Positions 55,897 to 64,000 of a stretch of DNA of 64,000 nucleotides are shown here, piece by piece. The notes under the pieces were generated by a model. The model saw nothing but the letters and a program-made list of their open reading frames with translations. It had not been told where the DNA came from and did no database searches. This DNA is from Stieleria mannarensis (lineage in GTDB: Bacteria; Planctomycetota; Planctomycetia; Pirellulales; Pirellulaceae): the NCBI RefSeq assembly GCF_014154935.1, contig NZ_JACEHH010000032.1, forward strand, positions 1-64,000, in the 5' to 3' direction. Position numbers and translations under genes: made by a program. How positions within the stretch are numbered: position 1 is the stretch's first letter; each line of letters begins with the position of its first letter.

Positions 55897-57407
55897 CACG
55901 TTGTTCCCTGTTCCCATGCTCTCGATCGCTGCAATGCCTCGGCCCAACGTTCACGGCGCAGTGCCACTTCCGCGTCCGACATTTCGGGCTGGAAGACCCG
56001 TTCGGTTTTCCAGATCGACGCGATCTGATCCAGGTCTTTCCAGAAGCCGACGGCCAGACCGGCCAGAAAGGCCGCCCCCATCGAAGTCGTCTCGGTCATC
56101 TGCGGACGCACGACCGGGGTTTTCATGATATCGGCTTGGAACTGCATCAACAAATCGTTGGCCGAGGCGCCGCCGTCAACACGCAGCTCCTTGATCGAAA
56201 TCCCGGAGTCTTGCTGCATGACGTCCAGAACATCGGCGACCTGGTGGGCGATTCCCTCCAGGGTCGCCCGCGCGATGTGTCCGCGATTGGAACCGCGCGT
56301 GAGCCCGACGATGGTCCCGCGGGCATAGGAATCCCAATGCGGAGCCCCCAGTCCCGCCATCGCCGGCACGACGTACACGCCGTCGCTGTCGGGGACGCTT
56401 TTGGCAAGCGCCTCGATCTCCGAAGACGACTCGATGATCCCCAATCCGTCACGCAACCACTGCACCGCAGCCCCGGCAACAAACACGCTGCCTTCGAGTG
56501 CATAGTTGCGTTTCGGCGATCCGTCGCCCGAAGCCGCACTGGCGGCGATCGAGGTCAACAATTGATGCTTGGACATCAACGGCTGGTCGCCGATGTTCAT
56601 CAACATGAAACATCCGGTCCCATAGGTGTTCTTCGCCATGCCGTGATGCGTGCAGTTTTGCCCGAACAGCGCGGATTGCTGGTCCCCGGCGGCCCCGGCA
56701 ATCTTGATCGGAGCGCCGAACAACCCCGATTCCGTCTCGCCGTAAACATGGCTGGACGGCTGGACGTCCGGCAGGATCGACGCCGGAATTTCCAGCAGCG
56801 ACAACAATTCGTTGTCCCACGTGCCGGTCCGAAGATCCAACAACATGGTGCGCGAGGCATTGGTGACATCGGTGACATGAACCCGACCGCCGGTCAGCTT
56901 CCAGATCAGCCAGCTGTCCATCGTGCCGAAGGCAAGTTCGCCCGCTTCGGCACGCCGCCGGGCGTCCGGCACATGGTCCAACAACCAACGAATCTTGGTC
57001 GCCGAAAAATACGGATCGATCAGCAGCCCGGTCTTGGATTGAACCAATTCCCCGTGACCGCCACCGCGCAACGTGTCACAGAACTGCGACGTCCGCCGAT
57101 CTTGCCAGACGATCGCATGGTGAATCGGCTCGCCCGTCGATCGGTCCCACAACAACGTCGTTTCGCGTTGGTTGGTGATCCCGATCGCCGCGATGTCCGC
57201 CGCCGACAGGCCACACGACGCGATCACTTCTTGCGCGACGGCCAGCTGCGATTGCCAAATCTCGTCAGCATCGTGCTCGACCCAACCGGGTTGGGGGTAG
57301 TGTTGCTTGAATTCGCGCTGGGCAACACCCAACACGGCGCCGGATTGCTCGAACGCGATCGCACGCGAACTGGTGGTTCCCTGGTCAAAGGCGAGAACGA
57401 CACTCAT
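55896..57407 (-). CDS. glpK: Glycerol kinase
   Basis: 503 aa FGGY-family kinase. [21 protein letters not shown] at the N-terminus is the phosphate-1 loop. [20 protein letters not shown] and [15 protein letters not shown] are GlpK hallmarks. [20 protein letters not shown] and the ATP-site loop [20 protein letters not shown] follow near 400. It phosphorylates glycerol in the cytosol. First gene of glpKD. Confidence 0.97.
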   Translation of the reverse strand: MSVVLAFDQGTTSSRAIAFEQSGAVLGVAQREFKQHYPQPGWVEHDADEIWQSQLAVAQEVIASCGLSAADIAAIGITNQRETTLLWDRSTGEPIHHAIVWQDRRTSQFCDTLRGGGHGELVQSKTGLLIDPYFSATKIRWLLDHVPDARRRAEAGELAFGTMDSWLIWKLTGGRVHVTDVTNASRTMLLDLRTGTWDNELLSLLEIPASILPDVQPSSHVYGETESGLFGAPIKIAGAAGDQQSALFGQNCTHHGMAKNTYGTGCFMLMNIGDQPLMSKHQLLTSIAASAASGDGSPKRNYALEGSVFVAGAAVQWLRDGLGIIESSSEIEALAKSVPDSDGVYVVPAMAGLGAPHWDSYARGTIVGLTRGSNRGHIARATLEGIAHQVADVLDVMQQDSGISIKELRVDGGASANDLLMQFQADIMKTPVVRPQMTETTSMGAAFLAGLAVGFWKDLDQIASIWKTERVFQPEMSDAEVALRRERWAEALQRSRAWEQGTT

Positions 57408-57816
57408 GACGAAAGTCCGATGGAATGGAGGGAGGGTGGGAGCAGCATCTTAACACGTCTTCGGCGGTCTCGGTGTCCAGGGATACTTTCGAAACCTTCC
57501 CTGGCAGAGTTCGCGCGGCTACTAACGTCTGAGATAGAAGACGTTCATGCGATTCACTCCCCTTGGCACGAAGCTCTCTTTGAAGTGGGGCGTTCGGGCA
57601 GGATGTCTGGGGAAACCGAAAAAGCCCACGGATGGGAGCGCGAACCCACGGATCCCAGGCCGCATCACATCCGTGGGTTCGCGCTGCCATCCGTGGGCAA
57701 TTGACCTTGCCTCGTTCCCCGCCTTGGAACGCGTTTCCGATGTGGCTCCTGCCACGCAAGGCCACGCAGCCAGAGGCGGATACGGCTTCAACGCACACCT
57801 TTTTCCGGACATCCCG
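57408..57816. other. Gene-free stretch with CCCACGGAT repeat
   Basis: 409 bases before glpK. 57585-57698 is the best copy of the CCCACGGAT palindrome family. I see no convincing gene or clear glpK promoter. Confidence 0.6.
57585..57698. repeat. CCCACGGAT palindromic repeat, copy 3
   Basis: GCCCACGGATGGGAGCGCGA (57624 onward) is mirrored by TCGCGCTGCCATCCGTGGGC (to 57698). A second inner pair, ACCCACGGAT/ATCCGTGGGT, makes it doubly palindromic. The left part, 57585-57623, matches the reverse complement of the tail at 2309-2345, so the same unit is inserted in opposite orientation here. Confidence 0.75.
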
Positions 57817-58515
57817 CTACCGCGGCGTCCCGGCGACGAGTTGCTCGCGGAGTGTTCGCAGCTGTGCAAGGCGTTCTTCCAACTGTGCGATCTGCTGGTC
57901 AATCGCCGCGACGTTTCTCGCTTCGACCGGCATCAACAACGCTTCTGGATTGGAGTCGGTCTTGCTGATCCGGTGCAGGATCGGGATCACGATCGAAACG
58001 GCGGCGACGACAATCGAGTGGGCGGCAAGGAATCGCCACAACAGTTCGGAATGGATCTCGAACAAAATGATCGCCGCGACCAGAATCGCCAGCCCGTAAA
58101 TGATCTGCGTTGCGACGAACGACACCCAGCGAAAGCGTCCCGCCAATTTAGCGATCGATAACAGCGAGAGGTGCACGGTTGCCACGCCGAACGAGATCAA
58201 CACGGTGGTCGTCTTCCAATAAGCTTCCGAATCGACCTCCACCCAGATTCCGAAAAGCAACAGGCCGGTGGTGATCGCCGTCAAAGCCAGTCCGGCTTTG
58301 GGAAACAGGTTCAATCCCGAGGGCGTTCGCGAAAGGTCGCACGCAAGGCCGCACACGCTGGCCACGGCAAAGATCACCGTGGTCAGAATCACGCGGACTT
58401 CTAACCAGCCCCAATTCCCCCGCAGCACCAACACGATTCCTAACAACGCACTCAAACAAACCGAACCGATCAACAGGTACAGAAGCGGCCTTTTTAGACG
58501 ACTGCGGTCACTCAT
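57817..58515 (-). CDS. Membrane protein with C-terminal coiled coil
   Basis: 232 aa. Six probable helices: LLYLLIGSVCLSALLGIVLVL, VILTTVIFAVASVCGLACDL, LALTAITTGLLLFGIWV, TTVLISFGVATVHLSLLSI, ATQIIYGLAILVAAIILF and AAHSIVVAAVSIVIPIL. The last 45 residues are a heptad coiled coil (IAAIDQQ-like VAAIDQQIAQLEERLAQLRT). I do not recognise the family. It is unlinked in function to its neighbours as far as can be seen. Confidence 0.7.
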   Translation of the reverse strand: MSDRSRLKRPLLYLLIGSVCLSALLGIVLVLRGNWGWLEVRVILTTVIFAVASVCGLACDLSRTPSGLNLFPKAGLALTAITTGLLLFGIWVEVDSEAYWKTTTVLISFGVATVHLSLLSIAKLAGRFRWVSFVATQIIYGLAILVAAIILFEIHSELLWRFLAAHSIVVAAVSIVIPILHRISKTDSNPEALLMPVEARNVAAIDQQIAQLEERLAQLRTLREQLVAGTPR

Positions 58516-58826
58516 CGAACGATTCCTCGGCCTGGACGCATCTTCGATGCGTCAATGAAGTCATGGTCCATGCAGGATCAGAGCCCGGAACCGTCAAAGA
58601 GGTGCGGCGAAAACGGCAAATGTTCAACATTCTACCGTGCATCCGACTCGCATCACTGGCTGACGCCACGTGGCCGTATCCCATGCCAGCGGGACGCGTC
58701 AGCGAGCGGCCCAGGGTCACCCCACCACCAACGCCCGCCACTGGCTGACGCCACTGGCTGACGCCACTGGCTGACGCCACGTGCTGGCATCCCATGCCGG
58801 CGAGAAGCGTTCGTCGAATCCACGTG
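58516..58826. other. Gene-free stretch with REP-like palindrome
   Basis: 311 bases between two genes on the same strand. 58683-58790 is the REP-like palindrome with an expanded tandem arm. Fragments of the same family (CACTGGCTGACGCCACGTGG near 58653, ATGCCGGCGAGAAGCG near 58793) flank it. Confidence 0.6.
58683..58790. repeat. REP-like palindrome, copy 3, with tandem expansion
   Basis: The left arm, ATGCCAGCGGGACGCGTCAG, and the right end, CACGTGCTGGCAT, define the unit. The right arm contains three perfect 13-bp copies of CCACTGGCTGACG (58738-58776), absent from the other copies, so it has grown by slippage. Confidence 0.8.
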
Positions 58827-59384
58827 CTACGACCGTGTCTCGGACGCCAAAACCTGATCCAGAAACTCCGCGAACCGTTCCAGCGGCGGTGTCTTTAGGC
58901 CGGCGACCTTGGCTTCGTCGTCCCACTGTCTCAATCGAACCGCGTCCTCGGCAAACGGTTGACCGATAAAGTGCTCCGCTTCCTCCGCCGTCATCGGTCC
59001 GCCCTGCAATTCCAGGCTGATGCGCGACGGTTCGCTCAGGCTATCCCTGTAATCTGGGTCGACGGCACAGAGGTAGCGTTTAGCGGCGACGTGCATCCGA
59101 ACCGGTTCGGTGACCGCAGCGGGAAACCGAGGCCGCAGAAAGTGGTAACCGGAGGACTCATGATGGTCGTCGACTCCCGCATCCGGCGCGTCGTCGGGCA
59201 GGTCGTGAAGCAGGTGACCGACGTCGTGCAACAGCGCCGCGACGATCAGCGTCGGTTTGGCGTCGGCTTGCAAGGCCAAGAAAGCGGCTTGCAAGGCGTG
59301 CTCGCGCTGCGTGACCGCTTCGCCGCCATACTCCGAATCCCCCTTGCGGACGAACAGATCAATGATTTCTCGTGTGGTTACCAC
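58827..59384 (-). CDS. HD-domain oxygenase-like protein (PhnZ/TmpB type)
   Basis: 185 aa, GTG start overlapping the dehydrogenase stop by seven bases. The metal and substrate set of the PhnZ/TmpB mixed-valent diiron phosphonate oxygenases can be followed: Tyr19 and Glu22 (SEYGGEAVTQ), His29, His53-Asp54 (LLHDVGHLLHD), His75, His98 and Lys102 (HVAAKRYL) and Asp155/156. The spacing of these sites is very close to that in PhnZ. The LQGGPMTAEE segment is also typical. This matches the HDIG family linked to phosphonate-degradation operons (TIGR03276, from memory). It would oxidise a hydroxylated alkylphosphonate or similar compound and cleave a C-P or C-C bond. It is the last gene of a four-gene operon with a myo-inositol oxygenase relative. 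Confidence 0.85.
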   Translation of the reverse strand: MVTTREIIDLFVRKGDSEYGGEAVTQREHALQAAFLALQADAKPTLIVAALLHDVGHLLHDLPDDAPDAGVDDHHESSGYHFLRPRFPAAVTEPVRMHVAAKRYLCAVDPDYRDSLSEPSRISLELQGGPMTAEEAEHFIGQPFAEDAVRLRQWDDEAKVAGLKTPPLERFAEFLDQVLASETRS

Positions 59385-60490
59385 GGCGTTGATGCTCCCG
59401 GTCGCACCGCAACTCGGATCGGTCGATGTTCAAGGGAATGATCGATCGCCGCGTTGACGTCCGACAGGTCGAATGTTTTGGCGACGAGTTCGGAAAACGG
59501 ATACCGGTGGTGACTGCGAGCGATAAAGTCGACGGCGTTGCGTAGATCCATCGGTGCATAATTGTGGACTCCCGCGATCGACATCCACTTTCGGACGATG
59601 GTCGTCGGATCCAACTGTACCGGCCGGGACTCCATCACCGATCCGACCAAGATGACGCGTGCACCGACATCGCCAAGCTGACACGACGCTTCAATCGCCT
59701 CGGGGGCGCCGGAACATTCCAAGATGACGTCAAAGGACGCATTCCGTGACGCGATCGAATCAACCGTCAGCGTGTCGCTCGCGCCGAAACGTTCGGCCAA
59801 CGTCATTCGCTGTTGATCAACGTCGCAAATCGCCACTTGAGTCGCCCCCAGTTCCTTTCCCATCGCCACGGCGGTCATTCCCAGCATGCCCGCGCCGAAG
59901 ATCAGGACCCGTTGTCGGTCGACGTCGCCCGCGGCGCGATAGGCGGCGGCGATGGTTGATGTGGCGCAATTGATCGGGCTGGCGACTTCATCCGGGACAC
60001 CACGGGGCAACGTGGCGATCGCCGTGCCGGGGCGCAGCAACATGTACTCGGCCAATCCGCCGCTAAGAGCCTCGCGGCCCTCGGCGACCGAGTGCCCGTA
60101 TTTGACGAGTCGGCGACACTTTTGTGGCAACCCGGATCGGCAGCGGTCACAATCGAAACAGCTGACGCAGATCGACCAGGTGACCCGGTCGCCGCGGCGC
60201 AGCGGTTTCCCATCCAGATCGCGCGGTCCGGGTTGTGCGAGATCGACGATTTCACCGACCACCTCGTGCGCCAAAATGGAGGGCGTCGGCTCGATCCGCA
60301 ATCCTTTCAGCGTGTGCAAGTCGCTGCCACAGATGGTGCACAAGCGGACTCGCACCAGGGCCTCGCCGGCCCGCAAGACCGGGCGGGGGAACGATTGCAG
60401 TTGCAACGGCCGGCCGGCCCCGTGGAAAACGGCCGCCGTGCACGTTTGCGACGGATCCGAGGAGTCCCCCGATGGCTGATTTTCAAACAT
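59378..60490 (-). CDS. Zinc-dependent alcohol dehydrogenase, phosphonate-operon type
   Basis: 370 aa starting [11 protein letters not shown]. Catalytic zinc ligands: Cys in RLCTICGSDLHT and His-Glu in ILAHEVVGE. Structural zinc: four Cys in CVSCFDCDRCRSGLPQKC. LIFGAGMLGMTAVAMGKELGA binds NAD(P). It resembles the alcohol dehydrogenase family found in phosphonate-catabolism operons (TIGR03366, from memory) next to the HDIG protein. It would oxidise an alcohol or polyol intermediate. The ATG lies inside the end of the transporter gene (8-base overlap) and the stop inside the start of the HD gene. Confidence 0.87.
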   Translation of the reverse strand: MFENQPSGDSSDPSQTCTAAVFHGAGRPLQLQSFPRPVLRAGEALVRVRLCTICGSDLHTLKGLRIEPTPSILAHEVVGEIVDLAQPGPRDLDGKPLRRGDRVTWSICVSCFDCDRCRSGLPQKCRRLVKYGHSVAEGREALSGGLAEYMLLRPGTAIATLPRGVPDEVASPINCATSTIAAAYRAAGDVDRQRVLIFGAGMLGMTAVAMGKELGATQVAICDVDQQRMTLAERFGASDTLTVDSIASRNASFDVILECSGAPEAIEASCQLGDVGARVILVGSVMESRPVQLDPTTIVRKWMSIAGVHNYAPMDLRNAVDFIARSHHRYPFSELVAKTFDLSDVNAAIDHSLEHRPIRVAVRPGASTPW

Positions 60491-61961
60491 TGCCGACTCC
60501 CGCCTCGACCGAGTCAGGCTGCCGATCCGCCCGCGCTGTTTCGGTCGCATCCGCCTCGCTGGCCTCGTCAGATTCCATCGCGGTGCGGAAGTAGTGCAGC
60601 GACAAGCACAGTGCCGCGACAGAAATCAGGCTCGTGATCACCAACAACGTCCGAAACGAGGGCAAGACAGCCCCCGGCGCCTCGGCGGTCATTCGAATCG
60701 ACAACACGATCGCGTACCCCAAGTATCCGATGGCATCGGCAACGTACATCAAGAACACGACATTGGCAGGGTGCCGCGACGCCGCGACCAATCGTTCAAA
60801 GACCGTCGTGTGAAACGCCACGTACGGAACGTACATGCCCACACCACAGGCGACCATGAACACGAACGGCGAAATCAGGCTGCCGGATTGCAGGAACGCC
60901 GACGCTCCGACCAGCGAAAACGCAGCGCACATCAACAACGTCACGATTCGAACCGCCGCCATGTTGTGCCGGATCCAAACCGCAAACGCGTTGAACAGCG
61001 TGACCAGGACGGCGACGACCGTTTCACTGCGGGCGAACACCGAGGGTGTTTCGTCGACGCCCAGGTCACGCCAAATCTCGACCGCAAAATCGTCACGGAC
61101 CGTGCGGATGACGGTCAATCCCACGTAGACAAAGATCAACAGCGACAGCCCCGGCCAGTACTCCAACCAAAAGCGACGGCGATCGCGGCCGGTCATGGCG
61201 TTTCGCTCGCTACGATGCTGCCGATCCATCGGATCGGGCGGGGGCGTTGATTGCAACAACCAAACCGACACCAACAACGGAACCAGGAAAATCAATCCGA
61301 CCAGCATCGGCATCTGAAACTCATCGACGCCCCAGTCTTGAACCAGCCAACGTCCGACCGACTTCACCACCCCGGATGAAATGATAAAACTCGCACACAG
61401 TGCCGCCGACAAAGCCTCGGTCTGTTTTCGGCCTTCCAAGTAAGCCAGCACCAGCCCGAACACCATGCCCAAAGGAAAGCCGTTGAAAAACAACAACGGA
61501 GCCTTCAGAGTCAGCGGTGCGTAGGCGAATCCGACCAGCGCCAACTCGGCCGTCAGGATCAGTCCCAGGATCGCGATGGCTCGCCGTTCCCGTCGCATCT
61601 CCGAAACCACTTTGATGCCGACAAACTTGGAAATCATGTAGCCGGCCAACTGGGAAATGACCAACACCGATTTCAATCCCATCCCCCAATACTGCTGATC
61701 CTCAAACGTCCCCGCGGTAAAGGGTTTACGAAACGCGTACATGCAAAAGTACACGCTGAACGCCGCAACCGCGGCCAGCAACAGACGTGGTCGCGAATTC
61801 GTGCTGTCAGCAGAAGTTTCGGCCGAAGTGTTGTCGGAAACGGTGGTGGGCACGGAAAAACTCAATGGGCCAAGCTGATCGCGACGCCGTTGCATCCGCG
61901 AGTCGGCGACGAGAGGGCAGACGACAGGCCCGAAAGATACTGAATTGAACTCCGGCGTCAC
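60483..61961 (-). CDS. MFS-type transporter (DUF5690 family)
   Basis: 492 aa, about 12 membrane helices. The first is [22 protein letters not shown], a DUF5690 hallmark, and [21 protein letters not shown] and [22 protein letters not shown] follow. The start is taken as GTG at 61961, overlapping the inositol-oxygenase stop as GTGA; an ATG at 61895 is an alternative that would shorten the cytoplasmic N-terminus. It is the second gene of the operon and so may import the substrate used by the three enzymes, or export a product. The C-terminus is acidic and cytoplasmic. Confidence 0.85.
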   Translation of the reverse strand: MTPEFNSVSFGPVVCPLVADSRMQRRRDQLGPLSFSVPTTVSDNTSAETSADSTNSRPRLLLAAVAAFSVYFCMYAFRKPFTAGTFEDQQYWGMGLKSVLVISQLAGYMISKFVGIKVVSEMRRERRAIAILGLILTAELALVGFAYAPLTLKAPLLFFNGFPLGMVFGLVLAYLEGRKQTEALSAALCASFIISSGVVKSVGRWLVQDWGVDEFQMPMLVGLIFLVPLLVSVWLLQSTPPPDPMDRQHRSERNAMTGRDRRRFWLEYWPGLSLLIFVYVGLTVIRTVRDDFAVEIWRDLGVDETPSVFARSETVVAVLVTLFNAFAVWIRHNMAAVRIVTLLMCAAFSLVGASAFLQSGSLISPFVFMVACGVGMYVPYVAFHTTVFERLVAASRHPANVVFLMYVADAIGYLGYAIVLSIRMTAEAPGAVLPSFRTLLVITSLISVAALCLSLHYFRTAMESDEASEADATETARADRQPDSVEAGVGNV

Positions 61962-62839
61962 CAATCAAGAACGCCCGGCAAGAACTCTTTAATCAGTTCT
62001 TCATAGTAAGGACGCAACGCATCAACATCGGGACGGCGATCGCTCTTGGTATACAGGTCATACGGGTTAAAGGCTCGCACCCATTGGAACATCCGCCGGT
62101 CATGATCGTTCATTAAATGGTCGTACGCGGACTCGCGATGCCCCGGATAGAACGAATGGTAACGAATGATCGCCAGCGCCTCGTCGGGCAAGCGATCCTT
62201 CACCACGTGGTACAAGTACTCGTCGTGCCCCCAGGACAGATGCACGTTGTCCAGCCCGATGCCCGGTGAATAGACGCCGTACTCGGTGTTGTAGCGCGAG
62301 TCGTCTGAATCCGGGTTGTCGGCAAAGAATTCGGGAAACACGATGCGATCGGAAAACCGACATCCCACCGGGAACGTGTCGCCGACGACGGCCCATTGGG
62401 GTTCGCCGAACAGACACAAAACTTTGCCGAGATCGTGGATCAAGCCCGTCAAGATGAACCATCGCGGATGACCGTCGGCGCGAATCGATTCAGCCGTCTG
62501 CAACAAATGCTCGATCTGCGACAGGTCCGTGTCGGGATCACTCTCGTCGACCAGCTGGTTCAAAAACTCCATCGCCTCCCACACCGTCATCTTTCGATGC
62601 CGCAGCGGCAGGAACTGCTCGCGTTTCTTCTGTACAAAGTCGAATGTCTGGAAGCGATGATTCAGACGATAGAATTCGCGAACCCCCGGCTCGGTGTCCT
62701 CGCCGTAATTGCGAAATTCCTCGGCGGGCTTGTTCGGTTCGGGATAGCGTCGCACCAGGTCGGACTCCCAATCGTCCAGATCTTCAAGCGGCTGGGCGGC
62801 ATCTACGGGGTGGCTGGTGGGGTCGGATGGTCGAGGCAT
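61958..62839 (-). CDS. Myo-inositol oxygenase homologue (MIOX family)
   Basis: 293 aa, full length. All six diiron ligands of the human enzyme can be placed: His111 ([12 protein letters not shown]), His135-Asp136 (LIHDLGKVL), His205 (SWGHDEYLY), His228 (RYHSFYPGH) and Asp261 ([11 protein letters not shown]). The family opens myo-inositol to D-glucuronate with O2, using a mixed-valent Fe2+/Fe3+ site in the same HD fold as the PhnZ-like protein three genes downstream. The N-terminal 45 residues are a variable leader. It is the first gene of the operon, and its stop overlaps the transporter start. Since the other enzymes are phosphonate-linked, a substituted inositol is an alternative substrate (inference). 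Confidence 0.92.
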   Translation of the reverse strand: MPRPSDPTSHPVDAAQPLEDLDDWESDLVRRYPEPNKPAEEFRNYGEDTEPGVREFYRLNHRFQTFDFVQKKREQFLPLRHRKMTVWEAMEFLNQLVDESDPDTDLSQIEHLLQTAESIRADGHPRWFILTGLIHDLGKVLCLFGEPQWAVVGDTFPVGCRFSDRIVFPEFFADNPDSDDSRYNTEYGVYSPGIGLDNVHLSWGHDEYLYHVVKDRLPDEALAIIRYHSFYPGHRESAYDHLMNDHDRRMFQWVRAFNPYDLYTKSDRRPDVDALRPYYEELIKEFLPGVLDW

Positions 62840-62917
62840 GATTACTTGCGGACAAAAGAATCGAGGACGCCGTTTGCATGGCTTTCGTAGAACCGAAAAT
62901 ATACACGATCCGGGTGC

Positions 62918-62936
62918 GACAGGCTTCCATCCTGTC
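62918..62936. repeat. Small hairpin GACAGG-N7-CCTGTC
   Basis: A 6-bp palindrome in the divergent gap (62840-63055) between the inositol-oxygenase operon and the next gene. It is of the GACAGGCTTCCA kind often dispersed in genomes of this type. The rest of the gap shows no clear promoter, but TATATT on the minus strand at 62898-62903 is a possible -10 box for the operon. Confidence 0.35.
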
Positions 62937-63055
62937 CAATCGCCTTTCCCATCGCGATTTTAGAGACGTCAACTCAATCCCAGCGGGAATGACAGGCCAA
63001 AAGCCTCTCCCACGACAGGGTTGGTAGAATCCAAGAAAATTGTGGGAGAAGTTCG

Positions 63056-64000
63056 ATGACGAAACGAAACGAATACGAATCCTATCGCGGGATTCCTCCG
63101 CTTGCCGGGCTTTGTTCGATGGCGCGTGCGGTCGATGCCGCCTGGGATCTGGACCAAAGTCTGCGGCGGCTGAAACGTCTGCACTACGTGCTGAAGCGTT
63201 TACACGAGACATTGACGGCCAAGATCACCGCCCAGCCGATCTATGAACTCAAGACGGCGTTCAGCCATCACGCCTACTTGTGCGCCGAACAGGTCTCTTT
63301 GATCCGACGGCGTGTCGCGGAAATGCGCGAACCGCCGCTGGGACTGGAAAAGGTCCCGGATGCGGCGCTGGAACGTTTAATGGACGAAGTCATCGCCGCA
63401 CCGACGACGCCGGATTTGTTGGCCGCGATTTACGACGTTGTGTTGCCCGCCGTCTTGCAGGCTTGCGATCGTCTGGCAACCGATGCCCATCCCCTGGCCG
63501 ACGCGCCGACGGTCCGTGTCGCCAAGCTGATCGTGTTCGAATTGACCGACGTCGTCGAATTCGGCGTCGACGCGCTCGGCTGTTTGGACGACGATGCTTC
63601 GCGTGATGAACGCGAGCCTTGGATTGATCACTTGCAACTCTGCTTGCGGGCCGCCGGCCAGCTCGATGGAATCGAAGCCGCCGACGATCCGCTGCCCAGC
63701 CCGTGGCACAGTGCCCGACCATACCGATACGACAAAGAACCGCGCCGTGACGAACGGTTTCGCGATCCCTACAACGCCGGCGTTAACCCCGAAGTCTTCT
63801 TGTACGACGAACAGTTTTCGCCGCAAGACAAGACGCTGATGATGTATTACAAACGTCTGCGGGAAATCGACGTTCCGGAAATGATGGCCAGCATCCTGGT
63901 GGAGTTGCGTGATGAAGAACCGTGGGACTTTCACATGGAAATGTCGCGGCAACTGTGGGACGAAGCCCGTCATGCGATGATGGGCGAAGTCGGCTTTGTG
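63056..64000 (+). CDS. Ferritin-like-fold protein, cut by the window end
   Basis: 315 codons are present and no stop is reached, so the gene is truncated by the window edge. It starts MTKRNEYESYRGIPPLAGLC with GGGAG 9 bases upstream. The first 120 residues are helical (SLRRLKRLHYVLKRLHETLT, FSHHAYLCAEQVSLIRRRV). Near residues 280-310 the segments MYYKRLREIDVPEMMASILV, WDFHMEMSRQLWDEARHAMM carry E-x(n)-ExxH-like metal spacing, as in ferritin-like diiron proteins. I cannot name the family. It is divergent from the inositol-oxygenase operon. Confidence 0.7.
   Translation, partial: MTKRNEYESYRGIPPLAGLCSMARAVDAAWDLDQSLRRLKRLHYVLKRLHETLTAKITAQPIYELKTAFSHHAYLCAEQVSLIRRRVAEMREPPLGLEKVPDAALERLMDEVIAAPTTPDLLAAIYDVVLPAVLQACDRLATDAHPLADAPTVRVAKLIVFELTDVVEFGVDALGCLDDDASRDEREPWIDHLQLCLRAAGQLDGIEAADDPLPSPWHSARPYRYDKEPRRDERFRDPYNAGVNPEVFLYDEQFSPQDKTLMMYYKRLREIDVPEMMASILVELRDEEPWDFHMEMSRQLWDEARHAMMGEVGFV

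Noticed and set aside
55869-57704. A 611-codon open frame on the plus strand opposite glpK.
   Set aside because: It is the antisense of a clear glycerol kinase; such frames arise from GC-rich codon bias. Its translation is rich in Arg, Gly and His and matches no family.

Overview
The window looks like chromosomal DNA of a planctomycete of the Pirellulaceae (Rhodopirellula/Rubripirellula/Stieleria-like). This is an inference from gene content and style. It has GC-rich coding DNA, secreted sulfatases, a Tat-exported Gfo/Idh/MocA oxidoreductase, a giant Ser/Thr kinase, PIG-L and parallel beta-helix proteins, a C-minus-type L36, weak Shine-Dalgarno signals, frequent ATGA/GTGA gene overlaps, and several families of dispersed palindromic repeats in the gaps between genes. 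No phage, IS transposase, CRISPR array or rRNA is visible.

Layout. 0.2-2.4 kb: a zinc-ribbon/PH/SHOCT protein flanked by an exact 65-bp repeat, a tRNA-Gln and its terminator, then repeats. 2.4-8.8 kb: RND efflux permease, its adaptor, and LarC. 9.2-9.4 kb: a 50-codon rpmJ with its own terminator. 9.8-16.9 kb: a sulfatase, endonuclease III, UTP-glucose-1-phosphate uridylyltransferase, a secreted PIG-L deacetylase and a second sulfatase. 16.9-20.2 kb: two divergent glycosyltransferases and a 77-aa protein. 20.2-25.8 kb: a 1558-aa kinase/STAND/FGE-like protein coupled to a nitrilase-family amidase. 26.0-29.5 kb: a NapH-NapG-like polyferredoxin fusion coupled to an FMN-binding protein. 29.7-29.9 kb: the stump of an O-methyltransferase. 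30-36.5 kb: oxidoreductase, M1 peptidase, rhomboid, DUF1579 protein and a small membrane protein. 36.8-44.3 kb: beta-helix protein, HtrA/SirB1 fusion, MASE1 histidine kinase, and a divergent oxidoreductase/TetR pair with two operator-like palindromes. 44.7-51 kb: a diheme protein and a BlaI/BlaR1-like pair. 51.1-57.4 kb: pntAB and glpKD. 57.8-62.8 kb: a membrane protein and then a tightly overlapping four-gene operon. 63.1 kb to the end: a truncated ferritin-like gene.

The most interesting unit is the operon at 58.8-62.8 kb: myo-inositol oxygenase homologue, DUF5690 MFS carrier, zinc alcohol dehydrogenase, and an HD-domain protein keeping the whole active-site set of the PhnZ/TmpB phosphonate oxygenases. 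Two mixed-valent diiron HD oxygenases in one translationally coupled operon suggest a catabolic route for an inositol- or phosphonate-type compound. Next are the two glycosyltransferases that share a cysteine-rich N-terminal module, and the membrane flavin/ferredoxin electron-transfer pair. Between genes, at least six repeat families occur, including a roughly 120-bp MITE-like element inserted inside a REP-like palindrome.

All family assignments come from reading motifs by eye; no database search was possible. Start codons were chosen from signal peptides, family length, overlaps and Shine-Dalgarno-like sequences and are uncertain where noted.
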